From a virus: 34,587 nt of DNA. The stretch spans positions 1-34,587 of IMG/VR virus record IMGVR_UViG_3300030328_003806, one strand, 5' to 3'. Both the position numbers and the translations under genes were made by a program. Each line of letters opens with the position of its first letter. Position 1 is the stretch's first letter. The notes below the pieces were generated by a model. That model made no database searches and was not told the origin of the DNA. It worked only from the letters and a program-made list of their open reading frames with translations. Shown here piece after piece: positions 15,589 to 23,032 of the stretch.

Positions 15589-15786
15589 ATGGACACTTGG
15601 ATATTACAACAGTTAATTATCAATCTTGATAAAACTATAAACGAAAAAAATGAAGAAATTAAAAAATTAAAAAACGAGAAAAACGAAGAAATCAAAAAAT
15701 TAAAAAAGGAATTAAAAAAACTAAAGAATAAAGAAAAATCAAATGAAACTAAAACCACAAATTCAGAACTTACAAACCAAGACTGA
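15589..15786 (+). CDS. Small Lys/Glu coiled-coil protein
   Basis: A 65-aa protein, MDTWILQQLIINLDKTINEK followed by tandem units NEEIKKLKNEK and NEEIKKLKKE, forming a heptad-like coiled coil, with a Thr/Asn tail. It lies after a terminator and overlaps the start of the exonuclease gene by 44 bases. The DNA is repetitive and A-rich, so by itself coding status is uncertain, but the start, the spacing and the heptads support a small helical accessory protein, possibly a partner of the exonuclease. Confidence 0.45.
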   Translation: MDTWILQQLIINLDKTINEKNEEIKKLKNEKNEEIKKLKKELKKLKNKEKSNETKTTNSELTNQD

Positions 15787-16531
15787 TTCAATACAAGATT
15801 ATCATTCTAAAGAATGTATATCTGCATCAGGACTAAAATTGATTTCTAAAAAATCAGTTTATCACTACTTAAATAAAAAACCTATACAATCCAAAAGTTT
15901 AGATTTAGGAATCGCAACTCATATAATGGTATATGATGGTTATGAAGAATTTTTAAAGCAATACTTTATAATGCCAAAACTTGATCTTCGTAGAAAAGAA
16001 GATAAAGATATAAAAGAAAAACTTTTAAAAAAGGCAGATGGTAAAATTTTATTATCGCAAGATGATGATACTATTATAAGAGGTATTTATGAAAATCATA
16101 TTAGGTCAGAAATAGCACAAAAATATTCTAATGGCGATATAGAAATATCTCATTATGGTCAGTATGAGGGTATTGATGTTCGTGTTAGACCTGATTGTAT
16201 AGCAAGAGATAGAAGTTGGATAAGTGATGTTAAAACTTGTCAAGATTCTTCACCAAGAGCTTTTAGAATGGATTTATATAAATGGTCTTATCATCTACAA
16301 GCAGTTTTTTATTGCGATATGATAGGTGTTGATCCTTTAAATTTTAGATTTATTGCTTGTGAAACTAACTACCCATATCAAGTGCAAGTGTACTCATTAT
16401 CGGAAGATTTAGTAGAAAAAGGTAGGGATGGATATAGGTCAGCTTTTAAGTATTGGAAAATGTATTTAAATGATGGTATAGTGCCAGGTTTTATTGGCGA
16501 GTATAATAAAGATGGTAGTATAATTATTTAA
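15743..16531 (+). CDS. RecE-like PD-(D/E)XK exonuclease
   Basis: A 262-aa protein with the RecE/Exo VIII C-terminal nuclease layout: ISASGLKLI (residues 26-34), GIATHIMVY with His60, RVRPDCIARD (Asp151), WISDVKTCQD (Asp162-x-Lys164) and YKWSYHLQAVFYCD (Gln186/Tyr190). These make the H ... D ... DxK ... QxxxY active site of 5'-3' dsDNA exonucleases used with annealing proteins. With ERF upstream it forms a two-component recombination system. The N-terminal 20 residues are Lys/Gln-rich. Start is ATG at 15743, inside the preceding small gene. Confidence 0.82.
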   Translation: MKLKPQIQNLQTKTDSIQDYHSKECISASGLKLISKKSVYHYLNKKPIQSKSLDLGIATHIMVYDGYEEFLKQYFIMPKLDLRRKEDKDIKEKLLKKADGKILLSQDDDTIIRGIYENHIRSEIAQKYSNGDIEISHYGQYEGIDVRVRPDCIARDRSWISDVKTCQDSSPRAFRMDLYKWSYHLQAVFYCDMIGVDPLNFRFIACETNYPYQVQVYSLSEDLVEKGRDGYRSAFKYWKMYLNDGIVPGFIGEYNKDGSIII

Positions 16532-16542
16532 AAATCTCTTAA

Positions 16543-17217
16543 ATGAAAGATTTAGCACTAATACGAGGATATGTAAATAAATATTTTGAGTTAGATATTA
16601 GAGATAAAAATAGGAAAAGAGAATATGTTGATGCACGATTTATTTATTTTACATTAAGCAGACAATTAATATCAGGAATTACTTGTGATAGAATCGGCAG
16701 ATCTGTCGGATTAAACCACGCTTCAGTTGTTCACGGTATAAAAACTTTGGAGTTGTTATTAACTTATGACAAAACCATACAAAATAATTATTTAACTTTA
16801 AAGAATATTTGTTTAAGTAATATTGAGAATTTGGCAAACCCTTTTGAAAAATATTTAGGAAAAGAGGATAAACTTCAACATAGTGTAATGGAATATATGA
16901 AATTCCAATACCCAAATGTTTATGCAATTCATATACCGAATGAGGGTAAGCGAAGTCCATTCGAAAGATTTAAGTTTAAATATTTAGGTGGTAGAGCAGG
17001 AGTTCCAGATATTATGATATTTAGATCAAACGGTGAAAAGAATGGTCTTGCTATTGAATTAAAAGTTGGTTATAATAAGCCAACAGAAAATCAATTAGAA
17101 TCTATTGAAAAATTAAAGAAAGAGAATTGGGAGTGTCATTGGCTAAATGATTATGATAAAGTCATACAGGTCATTGAAGATTACTTCAGTAAAAATTCTC
17201 ACAATGCAGACATATAA
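16543..17217 (+). CDS. DnaA domain IV-like / VRR-NUC nuclease fusion
   Basis: A 224-aa two-domain protein. Residues 1-90 resemble DnaA domain IV: RKREYVDARFIYFTLSRQL, CDRIGRSVGLNHASVVHGI, where HASVVHG matches the DnaA D-H-[AT]-[ST]-V signature used for DnaA-box recognition. Residues 105-215 form a VRR-NUC domain: IPNEGKRSPF (132-141), GGRAGVPDIMIF with PD (155-156), IELKVG (ELK 172-174) and TENQ (181-184), the PD-(D/E)XK-type catalytic set. No AAA+ domain is present. A site-directed nuclease at the origin or at recombination intermediates is a reasonable inference. It lies between the exonuclease and the replication genes. Confidence 0.75.
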   Translation: MKDLALIRGYVNKYFELDIRDKNRKREYVDARFIYFTLSRQLISGITCDRIGRSVGLNHASVVHGIKTLELLLTYDKTIQNNYLTLKNICLSNIENLANPFEKYLGKEDKLQHSVMEYMKFQYPNVYAIHIPNEGKRSPFERFKFKYLGGRAGVPDIMIFRSNGEKNGLAIELKVGYNKPTENQLESIEKLKKENWECHWLNDYDKVIQVIEDYFSKNSHNADI

Positions 17218-17218
17218 A

Positions 17219-17455
17219 ATGATATATTGGTCAGAAACTAAACAAAGAATTAGGTTTACAGTTAAACATAATTTTGAAGATTATGAGAATTATGATTATG
17301 TCGGTGCATTGACAAAGGTTGAATTTGATTTACTTATTGAAGCATTATTTGTTAAATATGAAGATGAATTAATAAGTTTTGAAGAAGTACAACTTATGTA
17401 TGATAAGTTAAGAACCTTTTGTAATAATCTAAAAGATATAACAGAGAATTTATAA
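17219..17455 (+). CDS. Hypothetical protein, 78 aa
   Basis: MIYWSETKQRIRFTVKHNFE..., a small alpha/beta protein with a beta-like N-terminus and an acidic helical C-terminus (LLIEALFVKYEDELISFEEV). The ATG at 17219 lies one base past the previous stop; an in-frame ATG at 17204 overlapping that gene is the alternative start. No family is recognised. It is placed among replication genes. Confidence 0.55.
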   Translation: MIYWSETKQRIRFTVKHNFEDYENYDYVGALTKVEFDLLIEALFVKYEDELISFEEVQLMYDKLRTFCNNLKDITENL

Positions 17456-17476
17456 TAATAAATTTAGAATTTTAGA

Positions 17477-18163
17477 ATGACAAAAAAAAGTTACTATGCA
17501 GTTATACCTGCTTTTGTAAGGTATGATTCTGAAATAACTGCAAATGCCAAATTATTATATGGCGAGATTACAGCTTTATGTAATGAAAAAGGATATTGTT
17601 TTGCAAGTAATAAATATTTTGCTGACCTGTATAGTGTAAAAACAAGATCAATAACCGATTGGATTTCGCAATTAAAAGATAAAGGATATATTAAATTAAA
17701 GTTGTTGTATAAAGAAAATTCTAAAGAGGTAAAAAGTAGAGAAATCTACATCACAAATTTTCGTGAGGTATCGCAAAAAAACACACCACCTATAGAAAAT
17801 AATCACCAGGTTAATAATATTATATATAATAATAATAATACAGTTAATAATAAAAGTAAAGAATATTCAGATATTGTTTTAAAGTCTTTTGAACCTATTT
17901 GTAATTTATTTCCACCTCAAACAAGACCTAAAACACAAGCTGAAAAAAATGCTTGGCTTGATTGTATAGATAAACTTGAAAGGTTAGATGGATATTCACC
18001 AAGAAAAGTTTACTTCATATCACAAAAAGTTAGATCAGATGAATTTTGGAAAGACAATTTTTTAACTCTACTTAAATTAAGAAAAAGAAATAAAGATGGA
18101 TTAAAATATATAAATCTGTTTGAAGCAAAATTTGGTAAACAATTAAAACAAATGAATTTATGA
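17477..18163 (+). CDS. Replication initiator/helicase-loader-type HTH protein
   Basis: A 228-aa protein whose first 95 residues are a winged HTH (HTH_36-type): YYAVIPAFVRYDSEITANAK, LLYGEITALCN, FASNKYFADLYSVKTRSITD, WISQLKDKGYI. An Asn-rich linker (about residues 110-130) leads to a helical C-terminal domain (AEKNAWLDCIDKLERLDGYS, SDEFWKDNFLTLLKL) like the DnaD/replication-protein-O group. Such proteins bind the phage origin and load the helicase, encoded downstream at 19103. The stop overlaps the next start (ATGA). Confidence 0.75.
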   Translation: MTKKSYYAVIPAFVRYDSEITANAKLLYGEITALCNEKGYCFASNKYFADLYSVKTRSITDWISQLKDKGYIKLKLLYKENSKEVKSREIYITNFREVSQKNTPPIENNHQVNNIIYNNNNTVNNKSKEYSDIVLKSFEPICNLFPPQTRPKTQAEKNAWLDCIDKLERLDGYSPRKVYFISQKVRSDEFWKDNFLTLLKLRKRNKDGLKYINLFEAKFGKQLKQMNL

Positions 18164-18480
18164 ATAAAACACTTGTAAAAGAACTAAAAGCAAAAGCAGA
18201 AGATGTAGCTGATAAATTTTCTATAAAAAATAGAGAGGGAAATTATAACAATGAAATATTTAAAGTAGTTGAGGTAATTCCAATGTCAGATCATACAGCT
18301 TCGGTAATATTTAAAAAGAATACTGGTAAAAAAGCAGTTTTCTTTTTTTATTATATAAATAGGGGAATTGCTAAAGGTTGGAAATATTTTGTACCAACAG
18401 ATTCTCATATTATAGGTATGCAATCATTTAATTTTTATAAATTAGAAGTTGAAAGGAATAATTATAAAGAAAACTTTTAA
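18160..18480 (+). CDS. Hypothetical protein, 106 aa
   Basis: A Lys-rich alpha/beta protein (MNKTLVKELKAKAEDVADKF ... KKAVFFFYYINRGIAKGWKY). It has no signal peptide; the aromatic stretch VFFFYYI is too short for a TM helix and looks like a core strand. It overlaps its neighbours by four bases upstream and one base downstream, so it is translationally coupled within the replication operon. No function recognised. Confidence 0.6.
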   Translation: MNKTLVKELKAKAEDVADKFSIKNREGNYNNEIFKVVEVIPMSDHTASVIFKKNTGKKAVFFFYYINRGIAKGWKYFVPTDSHIIGMQSFNFYKLEVERNNYKENF

Positions 18481-19106
18481 TGAATGTATTAGAATTATTT
18501 GCAGGTTCTTGTACTTTTAGCAATGAAGCTAAAAAGTTAGGTTATAATACATTCACTTCTGATTATAAGCAATTCAATAATATAGATTATGTTGTTGATA
18601 TACTTGAATTTGATGTTTTAAAAGTTCCATTTAAACCTGATTTAATATGGGCAAGTCCACCTTGTACTTATTTTAGTGTAGCATCTATTGGTAAACATTG
18701 GAACAAAGACCATACACCAAAATCTAATAATGCTTTAATTGGTGTTAAGTATGTTCAAAAAACAATAGATATTATAAATTATTTTAAACCTAAATATTGG
18801 TATATAGAAAATCCAAGAGGTAAATTAAGAAAATTAGAAGTTGTAAAAGGTCTTGAAAAAGCAACTGTTTGGTATTGTCAATATGGTGATGATAGAGCAA
18901 AACCTACAGATATTTGGTCAAACAATATTTCATCATTGTTAAATCCAAATGGTTGGAATCCAAGAAAACAATGTTTTAATGGTAATAAAAATTGTCATCA
19001 TCAACCTGCACCAAGAGGTAGTCGAACTGGTACACAAGGATTAAAAAATAATTATGAAAGAAGTAAATTGCCAATAGAATTATGTAAAGAAATATTAGGA
19101 AAATGA
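18480..19106 (+). CDS. Compact C5-cytosine DNA methyltransferase
   Basis: A 208-aa protein with motif I LELFAGS (residues 4-10), motif IV SPPCTYFS with the catalytic Cys near residue 62, motif VI IENP near 110, a motif VIII-like VWYCQYGDDRAKPTDIWSN and a C-terminal GTQGLKNNYERSKLP region. It is much shorter than typical bacterial Dcm enzymes (300-400 aa), with a minimal target-recognition region, as in many phage versions. It would methylate phage DNA, probably to avoid host restriction. It overlaps both neighbours in the operon. Confidence 0.8.
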   Translation: MNVLELFAGSCTFSNEAKKLGYNTFTSDYKQFNNIDYVVDILEFDVLKVPFKPDLIWASPPCTYFSVASIGKHWNKDHTPKSNNALIGVKYVQKTIDIINYFKPKYWYIENPRGKLRKLEVVKGLEKATVWYCQYGDDRAKPTDIWSNNISSLLNPNGWNPRKQCFNGNKNCHHQPAPRGSRTGTQGLKNNYERSKLPIELCKEILGK

Positions 19107-20776
19107 AAGAAAAGTTTTTAGAATTTGGAATAGACATTGGGTTTAAAACAGGTGAATTTCACACTACTTGTCCAAAGTGTTCACACAAAAGAAAAAAGAA
19201 AAGAGAAAGGTGTTTGTCTATAAACGAACCTAAAGGATTATTTAATTGCCATCATTGTAACTGGTCAGGAAATGTAAATCTTACCAAAAAGAAAGAATAT
19301 GTAAGACCAATAGAGGTAAAATCAGAATTATCTGAAAAAACTTTAAAATGGTTTTCTAAAAGAGGTATTACCGAAACAACACTTGTGAATTGGAAAATTA
19401 CAGAATCTAAAGAGTATTTCCCACAAGCAAAACAACAAAGAGTAGCTATTAATTTTAACTACTATCGTGAAAAACAACTTATAAATATTAAATATCGTGA
19501 TGGTCAAAAGAACTTTAAGTTATTTAAAGATGCTGAACTTATCTTTTATGGTATAGATAATATTAAGACAATGAACAAAATTTATATAACAGAGGGAGAG
19601 ATAGATGCACTTTCACTACACGAGGCAGGTCTTTATAGTGTTTGTTCAGTTCCTAATGGTGCTAATATAGGATCACAAAGATTAGAATACCTTGATAATT
19701 GTTGGGAATACTTTGTTGAAAAAACGGAAATAGTATTATGCACCGATAATGATGATGCAGGGTTATCATTAAGAAATGAACTTGCAAGAAGATTTGGTCA
19801 AGGAAGATGCAAGTATGTAGAATTTGGCGATTATAAAGATGCTAACGATATTCTTGTAAACAAAGGTGCAAGTGAGCTTCGTGAGATTATTAGTAAAGCA
19901 AAAAACTTTCCGATTGAAGGTGTGCTAAATATTCACGATATTTGGGATAGTGTATTAAATTATAATGAAAATGGAATCAAGAATTATAGTGTGCGACTTG
20001 GAGACAGTAATAGATATTTTAACATTAGCTTCGGAGAATGGACAGTTCTCACAGGGATACCTAATGCAGGGAAATCAGATGTCTGCGACCAAATATGCAC
20101 TAACCTTGCAATACACAACGATTTTCGGATAGCAATGTTCTCTCCAGAGAGTTTTCCTTATGAAGCTCATATAAAACGACTTGCTAATAAGATAAACGAA
20201 AAAGAATGTACAACAGAAGATCTAAACAACACAAAAGATTTTATTGAAGAACACTTTTTCTTTGTTAAGATAGACTTGCAAAATCTTACTCTAAAAGGCA
20301 TTTTAGATGCTTTTAAACAACTTGTTTTTCAAAAAGGGGTAAATATTTGTGTTATAGATCCATATAATATGTTAGACCACTCTGCTCAAAAAGATTTTAC
20401 TTATGTTGGTAAACTATTATCAGAGATTACCCAGTTCTGCCAACAAACCAATACTCATTTATTTTTAGTTGCTCATCCAAGAAAAATGGAAAGTGTTGAG
20501 GGAAAATATAGAGTTCCAAATCCTTATGATATTTCCCAGTCAAGCGACTTCTTTAATAAAGCATATAATTGTATTACTTGTTATAGAAATATTGGTCAAA
20601 AAACAATATATGGAAGTGATAGTGTTCAAATATATGTTCAAAAAATAAAGAGAAAAGAAAATGGGAAACAAGGCGATTTTATGGTTGCACCTGATTTTAA
20701 AAATGGGGGTGTGTATAAAGAAATAGATAAAGACAAACAAAGGTTTGAAGTAATAAAAGACAATATACCTTTTTAA
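19103..20776 (+). CDS. Bifunctional primase-helicase (T7 gp4/Twinkle-like)
   Basis: A 557-aa protein with an N-terminal zinc-binding domain (CPKC 23-26, CHHC 49-52), a TOPRIM primase domain (YITEGEIDALSLHEAG near residue 160; CTDNDDAG near 213) and a RecA-type DnaB helicase domain with Walker A GIPNAGKS (near 318-325), Walker B NICVIDPYNM (near 416) and a later LFLVAHPRKM segment. This is the T7 gp4 arrangement, so it should unwind DNA and prime lagging strands. No DNA polymerase is seen, so the phage probably relies on the host polymerase. Confidence 0.9.
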   Translation: MKEKFLEFGIDIGFKTGEFHTTCPKCSHKRKKKRERCLSINEPKGLFNCHHCNWSGNVNLTKKKEYVRPIEVKSELSEKTLKWFSKRGITETTLVNWKITESKEYFPQAKQQRVAINFNYYREKQLINIKYRDGQKNFKLFKDAELIFYGIDNIKTMNKIYITEGEIDALSLHEAGLYSVCSVPNGANIGSQRLEYLDNCWEYFVEKTEIVLCTDNDDAGLSLRNELARRFGQGRCKYVEFGDYKDANDILVNKGASELREIISKAKNFPIEGVLNIHDIWDSVLNYNENGIKNYSVRLGDSNRYFNISFGEWTVLTGIPNAGKSDVCDQICTNLAIHNDFRIAMFSPESFPYEAHIKRLANKINEKECTTEDLNNTKDFIEEHFFFVKIDLQNLTLKGILDAFKQLVFQKGVNICVIDPYNMLDHSAQKDFTYVGKLLSEITQFCQQTNTHLFLVAHPRKMESVEGKYRVPNPYDISQSSDFFNKAYNCITCYRNIGQKTIYGSDSVQIYVQKIKRKENGKQGDFMVAPDFKNGGVYKEIDKDKQRFEVIKDNIPF

Positions 20777-20786
20777 ATAAAAAAAT

Positions 20787-21968
20787 ATGAAACAAAAAAT
20801 AAGTATAAAAAAAATAAAACCAAATAAAAATAATCCAAGATTTATAAACAACTCTAAATTTAAAAGATTAGTAAAATCTATTGAGGAGTTTCCTCAAATG
20901 TTAGAAAAACGACCAATTATTGTTGATGAAAATTTTATTGTTCTTGGTGGTAATATGCGATTAAAGGCTTGTAAAAAAGCAGGACTTAAAGAAATTTGGA
21001 TTGAACAAGTTATTGGTTGGTCAGAAAATCAGAAAAAAGAATTTATCATAAAAGATAATTCAAGTTTTGGTGAGTGGGATTGGGATATATTAGCAAATCA
21101 ATGGGATATAGAACAGTTAGAAGATTGGGGGTTAGATATTCCTGAAATACCAATTGTTGATGTAGAAGCAGAAGAAGATGATTACCAAATACCTGATGAA
21201 ATAAAAACAGATATTGTATTAGGGGACTTAATAGAAATAGGCGAACATAGATTGTTGTGTGGCGATAGTACAGACAGCGAACAAGTGGCTAAGCTAATGA
21301 ATGGAGAGAAAGCAGATATGGTTTTTACTGATCCACCATATAATGCCTTAAAGAGTTGGAAAAAAAATGAAACTAAAAGCGAAACAAGATTAAATCCTAA
21401 CGAATGGTTTGCAAATGATAATATGAATTGGAATGATTTTGAACAATTTTTATTAGATAGTTTTAAAAATTTTAATAGCGAAAGTGTTTATATATGTTGT
21501 GACTATAGAATATATCATATAGTTAAAAAACAAATAGAATTATGTAATTATAAATTAAAACACTTAATCGTATGGAAAAAAAATATATGGGGATTAGGTA
21601 AAAGATATAGATTTCAGCACGAATTAATTATATATGTAACAAAAGAAAATAATTCACCGTTTTATGGTGACAACTCTCAAAGTGATGTGTGGGAGGTTGA
21701 TGTAGATAGGCAAACTAAACATAAAACACCAAAACCAATAGAATTGTCGTCTATTGCTATAAAAAACAGTAGTAAAATAAAGATGTTAGTTCTTGACCTA
21801 TTTCTTGGTAGTGGTTCAACAATGGTAGCAGCTCACCAATTAAAAAGAAAATGCTATGGAATGGAACTTGATCCAAAATATTGTCAAGTTATAATAGACA
21901 GGATGCAAAAACTTGACACTAATATTGAAATAAAAATTAATGGTAAAAAATATAAATCAAAAAACTAA
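20787..21968 (+). CDS. ParB-like/DNA adenine-type methyltransferase fusion
   Basis: A 393-aa protein. Residues 1-120 are a ParB/Srx-like N-domain (IKKIKPNKNNPRFINN, RPIIVDENFIVLGGNMRLKA). A linker holds the segment DIVLGDLIEIGEHRLLCGDS, then the methyltransferase motif IV DPPYN near residue 182 and a C-terminal AdoMet site (LVLDLFLGSGSTMVAAHQLK near 333; YGMELDPKYC). The order (IV before I) indicates a beta-class N6-adenine or N4-cytosine methyltransferase. ParB-methyltransferase fusions are common in phages and protect genomes from restriction. It ends the replication operon, followed by terminator hairpins. Confidence 0.85.
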   Translation: MKQKISIKKIKPNKNNPRFINNSKFKRLVKSIEEFPQMLEKRPIIVDENFIVLGGNMRLKACKKAGLKEIWIEQVIGWSENQKKEFIIKDNSSFGEWDWDILANQWDIEQLEDWGLDIPEIPIVDVEAEEDDYQIPDEIKTDIVLGDLIEIGEHRLLCGDSTDSEQVAKLMNGEKADMVFTDPPYNALKSWKKNETKSETRLNPNEWFANDNMNWNDFEQFLLDSFKNFNSESVYICCDYRIYHIVKKQIELCNYKLKHLIVWKKNIWGLGKRYRFQHELIIYVTKENNSPFYGDNSQSDVWEVDVDRQTKHKTPKPIELSSIAIKNSSKIKMLVLDLFLGSGSTMVAAHQLKRKCYGMELDPKYCQVIIDRMQKLDTNIEIKINGKKYKSKN

Positions 21969-21969
21969 A

Positions 21970-22030
21970 CTCGTTCTTTATATTTAGCTTATTATTCAAA
22001 TCCTAATAAGCGAACTTTTTAAATAACGAG
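21970..22030 (+). promoter_or_regulatory. Nested hairpin region with possible alternative pairing
   Basis: GCTTATTA (21987-21994) and TAATAAGC (22004-22011) form a perfect 8-bp stem followed by GAACTTTTT, a possible first terminator. Outside it, CTCGTT (21970-21975) is complementary to AACGAG (22025-22030), which is also the left arm of the next terminator. The two pairings are mutually exclusive. Confidence 0.5.
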
Positions 22031-22053
22031 GTTTTGTTAGTTTCCTCGTTTTA
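22025..22053 (+). terminator. Terminator after the replication operon
   Basis: AACGAGG (22025-22031) pairs with CCTCGTT (22044-22050) and is followed by a short T run. A new promoter element begins two bases later. Confidence 0.6.
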
Positions 22054-22054
22054 A

Positions 22055-22062
22055 TACCTTTG
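22055..22062 (+). promoter_or_regulatory. Bacteroidota -7 element, 4 nt from ATG
   Basis: TACCTTTG fits TAnnTTTG; TAGA separates it from the ATG at 22067. A TTTG at 22033-22036, 18 bases upstream, could serve as the -33 element. Confidence 0.6.
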
Positions 22063-22066
22063 TAGA

Positions 22067-22240
22067 ATGTTTGATGTTAATATAGCTTTAATGAGAGGTT
22101 TTGGGGTAGGAATTAACTACTCTAATGAAGATTTAGAGGGTGTAGATTACATAGCTAATGATCTGCGACATACTATTCAAATAATCTTTTTTTTCGTAAT
22201 AATCAACATAAATTACTATACTCCCATAGAAGAAGATTAA
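22067..22240 (+). CDS. Small hypothetical protein, 57 aa
   Basis: MFDVNIALMRGFGVGINYSN EDLEGVDYIA..., then a hydrophobic strand (IQIIFFFVIININYY) and an acidic end (TPIEED). The G-F-G-V-G-x-NYSNE hairpin followed by HTIQI resembles small beta-hairpin proteins often seen in flavobacterial phages. It forms a separate cistron with its own promoter element directly at the start codon, downstream of a terminator. The hydrophobic stretch might be membrane-associated, but is flanked by beta-like residues. Function unknown. Confidence 0.5.
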   Translation: MFDVNIALMRGFGVGINYSNEDLEGVDYIANDLRHTIQIIFFFVIININYYTPIEED

Positions 22241-22292
22241 AATTAATCTCATTGATTATCAAGTAGTTAGCAATTTTTACTAATTATATATA

Positions 22293-22324
22293 TAAAATAT
22301 TCTTTTATTTGTAAAATATTCTTT
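22293..22324 (+). repeat. 13-bp direct repeat in AT-rich intergenic region
   Basis: TAAAATATTCTTT occurs at 22293-22305 and 22312-22324, 19 bp apart start to start (nearly two helical turns). It lies in the 128-base gap before the 199-aa gene; TATATTTA at the end of the gap could be a degenerate -7 element. Operator or promoter function is possible but unproven. Confidence 0.5.
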
Positions 22325-22368
22325 ATATTTAAGTATTATTAAAACAAAACTAACTTAAAATAATTAAA

Positions 22369-22968
22369 ATGAAAAATATATTACAACCACAATTAGTAGA
22401 GAAATCACTAACAAAAAAAGAATTTCTAAATAACATTACTATTAAAAATTACCAAGAATGTAAAAGCAGAAATGGTATCGCTTATTCTGCTGATATTTAT
22501 TACAAAGGTAAATTTGTATGCGATATTATAGAAGCAGGTCAAGGTGGCGAATTAAAAATAAATCCATATTCAAAAGTTTCTAAAGATAAGTGGGAATTTG
22601 ATAATACAATCAATGCTATATTTGAAACTATTGACAAAAAAGAATTAAAAATAATTTCTTCAATTAAAAATGAAGATGGAAGTTTTTATTCTTATGTAGC
22701 AAGATTAGATAGTTTATTAATTGAAGCAGTAGATGATTTTTGTGCAAAAAAAGATTTTGAAAAAAATCAAAAGAAAGGTTTATTGTTAGATACAAATAAA
22801 AAAGGTGAATATAGGATTATATCTTGGGGTAATGTTACAATACCTACATTACTAAAGAAATATGGTAATAAAGGTAGGGATGTAATACAACAAGGAATTA
22901 CCAAATATAAAGACAAAGAAGATATATTAAATAAAGAATACTTAATGTCCTTAGGATTTACCTTTTAA
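22369..22968 (+). CDS. Hypothetical protein, 199 aa, isolated cistron
   Basis: A soluble alpha/beta protein: KKEFLNNITIKNYQECKSRN, AYSADIYYKGKFVCDIIEAG, then a long acidic/basic helical middle and LPTLLKKYGN-like C-terminal helices. No signal peptide, TM segment or catalytic motif is apparent. It stands alone between an AT-rich regulatory gap and a strong terminator, outside the structural and replication operons. This is the arrangement of a moron or an early host-takeover gene. No function is recognised. Confidence 0.65.
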   Translation: MKNILQPQLVEKSLTKKEFLNNITIKNYQECKSRNGIAYSADIYYKGKFVCDIIEAGQGGELKINPYSKVSKDKWEFDNTINAIFETIDKKELKIISSIKNEDGSFYSYVARLDSLLIEAVDDFCAKKDFEKNQKKGLLLDTNKKGEYRIISWGNVTIPTLLKKYGNKGRDVIQQGITKYKDKEDILNKEYLMSLGFTF

Positions 22969-22993
22969 CCTAAATCATTGTTTTAAAATCAAG

Positions 22994-23017
22994 CCCACCT
23001 ATTTGGTGGGTTTTTTT
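22994..23017 (+). terminator. Strong rho-independent terminator
   Basis: CCCACC (22994-22999) and GGTGGG (23005-23010) pair across TATTT and are followed by seven T. It separates the 199-aa cistron from the packaging genes. Confidence 0.85.
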
Positions 23018-23020
23018 ATG

Positions 23021-23028
23021 TACTTTTG
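23021..23028 (+). promoter_or_regulatory. Bacteroidota -7 element, 4 nt from GTG
   Basis: TACTTTTG fits TAnnTTTG; TAAA separates it from the GTG at 23033. The spacing identifies GTG, not the upstream in-frame TTG (23003) or ATG, as the TerS start. Confidence 0.6.
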
Positions 23029-23032
23029 TAAA

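Noticed and set aside
15640-15725. CRISPR-like or tandem DNA repeat
   Set aside because: The repeated AAAAATTAAAAAA pattern encodes heptads of a Lys/Glu coiled coil; there are no unique spacers or palindromic repeats.
23003-23032. Longer TerS start at TTG 23003
   Set aside because: This would translate through the terminator stem and the promoter element; GTG at 23033 follows TAnnTTTG by 4 nt like six other genes.
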